Assembly: GCA_022457065.1 (NCBI GenBank)
Contig: JAJGBQ010000007.1
Coordinates: forward strand, 496,001 to 560,000
Source of the DNA: Curvularia sp. ZM96
Lineage: Eukaryota; Ascomycota; Dothideomycetes; Pleosporales; Pleosporaceae
Direction: 5' to 3'
Length of the DNA: 64,000 bases
A model generated the notes under the pieces. It was not told where the DNA came from. It ran no database searches and saw only the letters and a program-made list of their open reading frames with translations. The translations under genes were made by a program, and so were the position numbers. Of the stretch, positions 55,765-64,000 are shown piece after piece (position 1 is the first letter of the stretch; each line of letters starts with the position of its first letter).

Positions 55765-58067
55765 GGTTGCGATTGACGATTTTTGTGAATGAGGTAATGG
55801 AAGGGTACTCAGACTGTATTCTCAAGCTTGATCTATGTCGTGATAGAGGGGGCGGCCAATGCAATATTTATACTGGTCTCTCGATCTTTGGAAAATACCA
55901 GCATGACGTCTCTTTGAACAGACGTGGGGCACACATAGCGCCCCACCTACCCTGTTGGGGTTGGTAAGGTGTCGTCAAGTCTATGGGATGATTTGTAAGA
56001 AACACGTCGCCACCGCCTTGAGTGATTTCTGATCATGTCAGTATACGAGCGTAATTAGTAGAGCAATCGATTGCATACGGCGTACTGCGGCCAGAGGAAG
56101 CTGTTACAGTAACACCGACTCGGTAAAAGGGAGCTTGTACGGAGTACAAATGCTGACAGACATCAGCCGACATGGTTAGCAGGCACCCCACCACTCGCAC
56201 GCTCGCAAATTGTTGGCTTTTCGTTTTTTTCGCTGAAAAATGCCTATCGTTGCGCCTGGGTGGTCTGTTACAAGGCTTGGCAAGCATACCTCAGAAGCTT
56301 ACTCTGCGTTGTTGAATCTGCGTGGTGATGGAATGGTTCGCGCGGATCAAACTCGGCGCTTAGCAGCGTATGAGGCCGGACTTTCCCGCTCCAAGCCTCT
56401 AGTGCTAGGATCGATACTGAGCCCCAGACTTCCATACTCAGTATACCAAGTCCATGATGCCAACGCTGCTGCAGACTTGGCTGTCGCAAGTCGCTGGCCG
56501 ACGGCCTTGTCAGGCAACCCAGTGCGCCTGGTGAGTTTGAGCCAGTTTGGGTGAGGGCTTATGCGACGAGACGACTGCCTAGTCTCCATATGGTAATAGC
56601 ATTGCGATAGTCGTGGTCATGGCGCCGGCGTGCCACCCCGACTACTTTAGCAGAGAAAATATCTGTCGGGAATAAACAGAGACTGAGTTATGCGTTGGAG
56701 GGCGACGGGACATGACAGTAGCGTGACGAAGCCCTCTGGCCCTCGGACAGCCCAATGACGCGCATCACGCGTGTTTCGTTTCGAGATGACTGGGGCGTCA
56801 GGGCTGAAGCAGCCGACGTAGCCGATGGTACCAAAAGTTCGGTCCTTTTGGTATGTAACGTGAAGTGGGTAAGATTAGACATGGTGATTGCCGTTTTTGC
56901 ACGCAGACATGCATGCCTCAGACATGGACTGTGGCACACGAGCAGGTGGTGAGGAGGCGTCGAGGCGTGCTGCCGCCCGTGCTACGGCCACGCCGAGGAG
57001 CAGGCAACGGCCAGTCTGGATTGGGGTTCGCGCAGGAACCTCTCGAGATTGTCCGTCTGAGGTACATGGGGAAAGGGAGAAACAATGGCGGCCGGAGAGG
57101 CAGAGGTCGAGGGACAGGGTTGGTGGTTAGATTGGCATAGGCAATTTACCCCACGGCTGGCATGGCTGGAGATGAGGAACAGGCTAGCGGCCTTCCTGAT
57201 TGGGCGTGGCGCCGCCGAACTCAAACACGCGCCTGGTGTGGCTGCACCAATGGGAGCGAGCAGTGCCGGCTTTGGGGCCAGCCGCTCACGCAGGGCAGCG
57301 GATCAAGAGACCACAATAGCGCCCGCCCGCGCTGCCTCTATACCACTCGCTGTCCATTTCCTGCGCGGCGACGACGACAACACCTCCCAGAGACACAGAC
57401 GCTGGCGCTCGACGCTCACTCGCTTGCCTGCATTTAGTTCCACCTCCAGCCAGCAAACAATCGCTTTGCGCCTATCGTGCCGTTGCCACTTGGTGCACCA
57501 TCGCACCTGCCGCTCCTTGACGCCCACCAACTCCGCATCTCAATTCACCACGCCTACGGGCGCATTCACGGCCACACAAAGAAACCAGCCATTCGCCCCG
57601 CCGCAACAACAGCCCTCTTTCTCCTCTACTTCTCTACTTTACTCTACCTCATCCAGCCAAGTTTCTCGGCCACGGCTGTTCCGCCGTCCAAGCCTTGTGT
57701 CGCTCAAACGTGAGACGCTCCACCCGCACGCGTATTTTCTTATGCACACGACTCCCCGTGGCAATTGAACACCTACGCATCGGGAAACACGCCCTCCCCT
57801 GCCCATCCCCCAGCCTCAGCCCCTTCTTACCCTTCAAAACTATTCCCTTCGCTGTCGCTCTCCTCTCACTCAATTCGTGGTGAGCAGCAGGCCTGTCACC
57901 ACCATTACCACCACCCTTTCTTTGTCGCTCGTCCTCCACCCCATGTCCTAGCCACACCAGTCACTCCTTCGACCACCAGCTGGACTGCAGGATTCAAGTA
58001 CCGTTGACCGGATACATACATACACTCTTTACGTACATACCATCTCACCTAATACTCACCACCAACC
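55765..58067. other. 2.3 kb upstream intergenic region of KCH
   Basis: No supported gene. A frame at 57085-57768 is open in plus, but has low-complexity Ser/Pro/Arg composition and overlapping frames on both strands. It may be a long leader of the KCH gene. CT-rich runs near 57600-57660 and 57790-57850 resemble a fungal core promoter/leader. Confidence 0.5.
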
Positions 58068-60229
58068 ATGGGCTGCTGTGGAGATCGCGAAAAGGCCATT
58101 ACCGTGGCAGAGGAGCAGAAGTGGACACACATTGTAAGCACACCGCACCGCCCATCTGAAACCGATCCATCTGCTTACCCACTCAGACTCTCTCCGACTT
58201 CAAGTCCACTTCGTGTCTCGCTCCCTTCTCGTACGTCTGGCTGTGGATACTCGTCGTCATCTCGTGCGCCGTCTACGCCGCCGACGCCTTCACGGCCGTC
58301 AATCTGCTCGCCTTTGACAAGTGGACGAGCTCCATCAAGCCCGCCGTCCCCTTTGAAATCGCAAAGTGGATCTTTGCCATCACCATCATCATCTCCTATG
58401 TGTTTCTCGTATACCGCTTCATCAGGACCATGCGCGTCATGCGCACAGGCAGTGTTACCGAATGCTACCTCGAGCCGCTGGCTGCCATATGGCAGAGCAT
58501 GCGCATAACCTCCTCTGGCCAGGGCTGGCGCCGATTCCTGGTTTTTGCCGAGTTGACCAAGAGTAAAAAGGGCGTTAACTATATTGCTCTTTTTGTCTAC
58601 TTCCAGTTCAAGAGCGCTTTGCTCATCATTATTGCTCAAGGCCCCCGAATCGCTATCAATGCCATGACCCTGTACGCCGTCATGCAGGCCCAAATCATCC
58701 CTGGAGGCGACCATGCTGCAAAAGACCGATCCAACGTTGAGCAGTTCTTCATGAACATCAAGACTATGATTGACACTGGCAACAGACAAGAAACAGTCAT
58801 CTACTTCACCATGTTGTTCTCTTTGGTCATTTGGGTCATCGCTGCCCTTAGTTTGATCGTCGCTGCCTTCCTCTACATATTCTTTTTGTGGCACTACATT
58901 CCCAAGGCTGACGGTAGTCTGACCAACTACTGTCGCCGCAAATTGGAGACTCGTCTGGAGCGCATCGTAGGCAAGAAGATCAAGAAAGCAATCGAGAAGC
59001 AGAACCAGCAACTGAAGAAGGAGGAGGAGAGAGCAATCAAGAAGGGCGAATTTGACGCATCCAAGTCACGACCTACGTTGCCCAACATTGGTAATGACGA
59101 CGACGACACGTCTACCATCTTCTCTCTGCAACGCTCCGATACCATGAGTACCAACACGACGCTTCCACCGTATGCGCCGCCGCAGTCCAACTCCGGTCGA
59201 AGCCTGATCATGAAGCCGTCTCTGCCGACGCTCGACGAACGCCCTGACGCACTTCGACGATCCGAGTCCCAATATACAACATTCTCTACCACCAGCTATG
59301 GCTCCAATGCACCCATGTTAAGTCAGGCCGGCAACATGGGCAGATCATCACCTGCTCCTCCTATGCCGCCCCTCGATCGCACTGGTACTGGACATTTCAG
59401 TCAGCAGAGCAACTTGCCGTATTCTTCTGATAGGCCTTTTACGCCCATGTCGCAAGGCAGAGCATCGCCTATGCCTCAACGGGGACCCCTTCCGCGAGTC
59501 GATACTAGTTACAGTACGCATGTTCCATATGATTCCGAGCCTGCATTGGTTTCTCCTCTTGCCAATGATGCGCGAAGCATGTCGCAAGCTCAATCCAACC
59601 GCCCCTACCAGGAGTTCAGTCCTTACAATAGCCGGGGTCCTGCCACAGGTCCCGAATACGAGCTCTCGCCGGTAGAAGGAAGCGCAACAGCGGAAATATC
59701 TCGTGATTATTACCCCAACCCCAGTGACTATCAGCCACCGCAGGTACCCAATATCTTGAGGGCTGGCTCTCCTGCCATGTCGCAAGCTGGCGGTATGCCT
59801 AACCCACCGCGAGCCGGCACTGCACCCCCACGACCTGGTGTACCACCAACTTTGCAGTCTGCCACTCAGCGCCGGGAAATGTCGCAACCCAACCGTGGTA
59901 TTAATGGTTCGGTGCCGCCACAGCGTAGCGCCACTGCTCCGATCCAGCAGCCAGCCTGGGCTCAAGGCCCTCCTACGCGCACCTATACTCCTTCCGGACC
60001 TGGTCCTCAACGTAGCTATACTCCTTCCGGACCTGGTCCTCAACGTAGCTATACTCCTTCCGGACCTGGTCCTCAACGTAGCTATACTCCTTCCGGACCT
60101 GGTCCTCAACGTAGCTATACTCCCTCCGGACCTGGTCCTCAACGTAGCTATACTCCCTCCGGGCCCGGCCCACAGCGTAGTTTCACGCCTTCGGGACCTC
60201 GTGGTTACGACAACAGCTACAACTACTGA
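58068..60229 (+). CDS. KCH/Prm6-family low-affinity potassium channel
   Basis: Two exons, 58068-58133 and 58187-60229 (53-base intron, GTAAGC, CTCAG), give 702 residues. The start MGCCGDREKA has Gly2, Cys3 and Cys4, a possible lipid-anchor site. Membrane helices lie at about 37-55, 75-100, 155-180 and 240-265 (SFYVWLWILVV-like, WIFAITIIISYVFLVYRF, FQFKSALLIII, VIWVIAALSLIVAAF). Short conserved parts are CYLEPLAAIWQSMRI and FFLWHYIPKADGSLTNYCRRKLETRLERIVGKK. The family (yeast Kch1 and Prm6) mediates potassium influx that activates calcium entry during mating and stress. The long cytoplasmic tail (about 300 onward) is Ser/Pro/Gln-rich with many SPxR-like sites and ends in a tandem repeat array. 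Channel core complete. Confidence 0.85.
59981..60178 (+). repeat. 33-base coding repeat, six units, in the KCH tail
   Basis: Six consecutive units encode YTPSGPGPQR plus a linking Ser or Thr, followed by a diverged seventh (FTPSGPRG). Units 2-4 are identical at the DNA level, units 5 and 6 differ by a few bases. The array is thus recent and probably length-variable between strains. Confidence 0.92.
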
Positions 60230-61589
60230 GCCATTTTCGGATCGGGTCTTGACTGCACGTAGCCACGTCGCATGTTTTTCTACCTTTTGATACCATTTAT
60301 GCATGTTCATGGCGTTCACTTCTCCGTCTTGTTAGATACAGATGCCCCTTCACCCTCAACCCATCTTCTTACATTCACAACGCCCTGCCCATAACCTTTT
60401 GGGATATGATGATGACATCTTGTTCACCCTTGGTGAGAAGAAGATTCACGAACCTTCGCTTTTTATACATATATGTTTCGAGATACCCTTCCAACCTCCC
60501 CCGCACGGCTGGCCTCGGACGTCCATTCGCTTTTCTTGTATGAAGATATTTTGATGGCTTGGAGGAATCATGGGAAATATTATAGGATTTTGCTGCCGTA
60601 CACACTGAAGTCGGATTGCATGTATATTAGATGGATATATCTAGCTCTCTCGTCATACGAACAGACGGGAGTTTTCTTGACTGATTTGATTTAATGAGTG
60701 CTCGTGATCTTACTACTCCACCAAATTTGATAATCTGAGCATCACGTATCCACGCAGATGCTCAGTCTTCATCTTTTCCCTCATCATCCACACATTTTTC
60801 TTTTTTTCCTCTTCGACCAAGTACACGGGTACATACTTCCCTGCTTTGAACTCGCTAGTCTTCTTTCATTCCCTTGTCTCCACACCCCGATCTCTCCCCC
60901 CCTTGTGTACGTACGAAGTACATACAACCACCAGACCTGCAGAGATACATAGAAACCCTCACCATCTAACGTCATACAGTGGCGAGCACAATCGGTTTTC
61001 GGGTTTTGCACATTGACTTGTTCTCACCGCACGAATGCGTTGGCTAACACTCTACCTAAACGGTGCTTGAGTTAGTAGGATTAAACTTGAACTTCAGCTA
61101 AACAAGTGCTCCTTGAAATGTAGAGCATGTTGTTGTACGGTGTACTTAGACTAACTTTAGACGATAACGCCTCAGGCTCTTTAGGCCCTATCTCATAATA
61201 TCATCGTTACTTTGAATCGCTACTATATGGTTACATAGTTTTCTGTCGCAGTCTATGCAAAGCTGCAGAAGCAATGACTTCAGCTGAGCCGAAGCAACAA
61301 GCCACCGTAACGGCAACAAGGATGCACTGCTGCCTCAACAAGAAAAAAGCAATAGCTATACACCACACATAAATGGAGATGTGGTAGATAGCAGACAAAA
61401 TACAGATCAAATTTTTGACCGCACCCACGCGTGCAGCTTTTCAAAGCCGCGGGGTATTAGGTATGTACTAATCCAATAACCTCCTAGATTTTAATACAGA
61501 TCAATTTTGTAGAACATTCCAGTGTAGATTAAACAACATATACAAGAGCGCGGACCTAGGAAGGTGGAGGATAGGGGGGAGGGAGAGAA
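60230..61589. other. convergent 3' intergenic region
   Basis: 1.4 kb between the KCH and HET genes. Only short frames; contains transcript ends and AT-rich sequence. Confidence 0.5.
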
Positions 61590-62900
61590 TTATTTGGAGC
61601 TGAAGGACTTCAGCAGCTTGACTACGGCCTGGTGCCCTTTTCGAGCTGCCATCCACAGCGGTATCCTCCAATCCACCTTTTTCTTTAAGTCAAAGTCAAC
61701 TCTACCTGTCGCGAGCAGCAGTTTGACTATAGCCTCGTGCCCTCCTTTAGCTGCTATCGCCAGTGGTGTCCGACCGCGCCAATCTTGTAAGTTAACGTCA
61801 ACTCTGTCTGTCGCGAGTAGCAGCTTAACTATAGCCTCGTGCCCTCCTTTAGCTGCTATCGCCAGTGGTGTCTGACCGCGCCGATCTTTTAAGTTAACGT
61901 CAACTCTGCCTGTCGCGAGCAGTAGCTTAACTACAGCCTCGTGCCCGCTCCCGGCCGCCCACGACAGTGGCGTCCGACCGGACTTGGGGTCTTCTAAATC
62001 AACCCTAGCCTCGCCATCAAGCAGCAGCTTGACTAAAGTCGCCATTCCGAGCCTTGCAGCTAAGAGTAATGGTGTTGGATCAGTCTTGACCCCACGCCAG
62101 TCTATTTCCTGAATCAGCCATGTAGCCTCCTTGATTATGTAAAATGCGGACCTACCTTGGTGAAATAGATAGGCATCTGAACGCTTGTTTATCTCTTCAA
62201 AAAGCCGAAAACACGCGTTCTCTAGCCCCTCCCCATAGAGAAGCGGTATATGGATATTTAGTACTCCAAGTAGACAATAGGCAAAATCTTCCTCAATGGT
62301 AGTTTTCCGGTTAGCCATCCATCGTAGTCGTTCATCTAGACTGAATTCCGCTAAAGGTATTCCTTGAAGTGCCCGAACTGAGATCCCAGTGGCCTTGTGA
62401 ATTTGCCTCTCTAACGAGACTTTATTACCCAGACGCTCGTTATCATGGGAAAAGAATTCAACCGATCGCGGAGCAAGGAGTTCTTGAAGTGTCCAGCCTC
62501 GAGTGAACCATATGCTTTGCCTAAAGGCTGATTGCCATTGAGTCTGAGAGCAGTTGGCTGCTGTGACGTCTGAGAGGTAAACGTAGCATTTAGCCGCCTT
62601 TCGGTACCAGCGGAACATTGAGTTAATCGCTTCTGAAAGCTCAGCGCTACTTGTTTTGTCGATACAACAGCTGTCAACCCAGAAGAATTCCAATCCGTCT
62701 TTCTTGGCTTGTTCTGCGCAGAACTGGATCTTTTTATAGCCCCTTTTACTACTTGCTACACCATTCGACAGGTCCTCGAGAGTGACTTCGTGGTTACCCT
62801 CCTCCCATCTATGTGAGAGGATGGCGTAACGAGGAATCCGATCACCAACAAACCAGGCTAGGCTGAAGCTACCGTCGGGATTGGTTCTGAGTAGCCGCAT
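61590..62900 (-). CDS. HET-domain protein with C-terminal ankyrin repeats
   Basis: Single exon of 436 residues. The HET domain (about 20-180) has its three blocks: RYAILSHRWEEGNHEVTLEDL, FFWVDSCCIDKTSSAELSEAINSMFRWYRKA and SIWFTRGWTLQELLAPRSVEFF. The standard HET follow-on (TTIEEDFAYCLLGVLNIHIPLLYGEG) comes next. Instead of a NACHT ATPase, ankyrin repeats begin near residue 274: four full 34-residue units plus a short last one. The third and fourth are nearly identical (TPLAIAAKGGHEAIVKLLLAT). HET proteins trigger cell death on contact with nonself. Repeats of this kind act as recognition surfaces. The absent NACHT makes it a short form; whether active or truncated is not clear. The last ankyrin (SFSSK end) is cut short. 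Confidence 0.9.
   Translation of the reverse strand: MRLLRTNPDGSFSLAWFVGDRIPRYAILSHRWEEGNHEVTLEDLSNGVASSKRGYKKIQFCAEQAKKDGLEFFWVDSCCIDKTSSAELSEAINSMFRWYRKAAKCYVYLSDVTAANCSQTQWQSAFRQSIWFTRGWTLQELLAPRSVEFFSHDNERLGNKVSLERQIHKATGISVRALQGIPLAEFSLDERLRWMANRKTTIEEDFAYCLLGVLNIHIPLLYGEGLENACFRLFEEINKRSDAYLFHQGRSAFYIIKEATWLIQEIDWRGVKTDPTPLLLAARLGMATLVKLLLDGEARVDLEDPKSGRTPLSWAAGSGHEAVVKLLLATGRVDVNLKDRRGQTPLAIAAKGGHEAIVKLLLATDRVDVNLQDWRGRTPLAIAAKGGHEAIVKLLLATGRVDFDLKKKVDWRIPLWMAARKGHQAVVKLLKSFSSK
61593..62081 (-). repeat. ankyrin-coding tandem repeats, about 102 bases each
   Basis: Five ankyrin units of the HET gene lie in tandem. The two central ones (about 61670-61880) share most bases, including the long TTTAGCTGCTATCGCCAG word on the plus strand, which points to recent duplication or gene conversion. 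Confidence 0.85.
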
Positions 62901-64000
62901 ACTGGGTTAGAACTGTAGACTGATGGAGCATAAATGGGAAAGGATTGATTGATTTGAAGAATATCTCTAGAGTAAGGCTATGCTGGTATCATGTAAGGGT
63001 TTGTGTTGGTGGAAAAGTGTTGCCTTTCAGCCTCGTCACGTTACCAGGAAGTACTTAGAGGACCGTGCGGTGAGAACACATGACGCGGAAACCGATTTCG
63101 GTCAGCACTGTAGCATCCATCCTTCTCTCTGCTCATCGTCCCTTCCTGTACTTCGTAAGGATGCGACGCCGCGACAGTGTCGAGACGTCGATTCGACGGA
63201 GGATCGCTGGCGCGCAGGGCTTGGGAGTACCTTAGAATAGACTCCTAACGATTCTGGCGAAGACCCAGCGCTGCGAGAGCGTTAAGTAGGCGATTCTATG
63301 GTGCGCCTCTACTGGCTTGTATAAGAGGAGCCTTAGGATAGATATAGAAAAGCATGAATTAATCTTACACTTCCCGTCCCTTCTGCGTACGTAAGGTCAT
63401 GTCCCATGCAACATTACCCAGTCTATACTAAACAAGACCCGTTGTCATAACAATAACTTAACCTTGCCCTATAGCAGAACTCAACTATAATAATAATACG
63501 CAACGGTTGTCAGAACGCAGAACAAGGAAGTTGGTATCGGCGCCCCACTTTGTGCCGAGGAGGTAATTTCCGCCCTTTGAACCTTGTTTGAAGAGGTTTT
63601 TCGTAGAGTTTGGTGAGATAGTGACGATGATGTGTACGTGGGGGTGTTTGTTGGTGGGACCGAAGAGGCGGGTTATACTAGTACGAAGTATGCGGTGAGA
63701 TTGGCAACAACACAATGACAACAATGCTGCAACAGCAGGTAGATGGGGGTTCGATGTGACTCTCTCGCATGTCTATTATCTTGGCTAGAATATGCACACA
63801 TATTCTACACTGCCCTCTTCTTCCCTCTCGAGAATACGCGCACCTACAGAGCAACCAAGTTGTCTTTTACATACCCGCATCCTTGGCGATACCTCTCACA
63901 GACCAAGACTGCAGATAATTGATTTCCGAGCCAAGCTGCAATTGCGCGGTTCGCTGGGCTTGTATGGGCAAGCATGCGAGCATGCGGGCAAGTGTGTGCG
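62901..64000. other. right flank with no supported gene
   Basis: Contains the HET gene promoter. A minus-strand 79-codon frame (63485-63724) has no recognisable motif and could be the last exon of a gene, but no partner exon was found in the window. Confidence 0.45.

Noticed and set aside
57085..57768. 227-codon plus-strand frame before KCH
   Set aside because: Ser/Pro/Thr/Arg low complexity, overlapping frames on both strands, no domain. More likely leader of KCH.
59348..60319. 323-codon minus-strand open frame opposite the KCH gene
   Set aside because: It is an antisense shadow created by the repetitive, GC-rich tail of KCH; Arg/Ser-rich composition and no independent splice or promoter signals.
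63485..63724. 79-codon minus-strand frame near the right edge
   Set aside because: No domain, no partner exon, ordinary length for chance.

Overview
The window is nuclear DNA of a filamentous ascomycete. The most likely placement is Dothideomycetes, order Pleosporales (relatives of Pyrenophora, Bipolaris, Alternaria, Parastagonospora). Reasons: short introns of mostly 45-90 bases with GTATGT/GTAAGT donors and CTAAC/CTAAT branch points, compact genes on both strands with no operons, a HET-domain protein with ankyrin repeats, a KCH-type potassium channel, an Hmt1-type ABC half-transporter, and a small cysteine-rich 111-residue protein of a type I associate with Pleosporales. The order-level call is inference; no marker gene proves it.

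Layout. 1-8.2 kb is nearly empty: one small Cys-rich gene (4616-4951) with its promoter and a 5'UTR intron. 8.2-21.2 kb is ordinary gene space: a lipid-anchored LAMTOR1/Meh1-like protein, a zinc-binding protein with a 12-residue repeat array, an Hmt1-type vacuolar ABC transporter, a cytochrome P450, a small secreted Cys-rich protein and a PEBP-family protein ending in KDEL. 21.2-30.6 kb holds one confident gene, a Cys/His-containing protein of unknown function, set in long low-complexity intergenic DNA. A small MYND-finger gene follows (30.6-31.3 kb), then another sparse interval to 35.2 kb.

35.2-45 kb is the most distinctive part. A membrane O-acyltransferase and a GT8-family glycosyltransferase lie on the minus strand. 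They are mirrored by a decayed GT8 fragment and a second acyltransferase on the plus strand, so two divergent copies of a two-gene module face away from a shared 0.5 kb centre. An orphan three-helix membrane protein and a type II membrane protein with a Cys-rich ectodomain flank them. The module is the best candidate for an undescribed system, probably surface or secretory-pathway glycan modification (inference).

45.4-60.2 kb is housekeeping and metabolic: a zinc-type quinone/alcohol oxidoreductase, a nine-exon PhoD-type phosphatase, Mediator subunit 7, a DUF2235 (Tle1-like) alpha/beta hydrolase, an Old Yellow Enzyme and a KCH potassium channel with an 11-residue tandem repeat tail. The right end carries a HET-ankyrin gene of the kind linked to nonself recognition.

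Gene models were built by hand from splice signals and reading-frame continuity. Spans for spliced genes run from start codon to stop codon and include introns; exon limits are in the evidence. No database search was possible, so family names rest on motif recognition.
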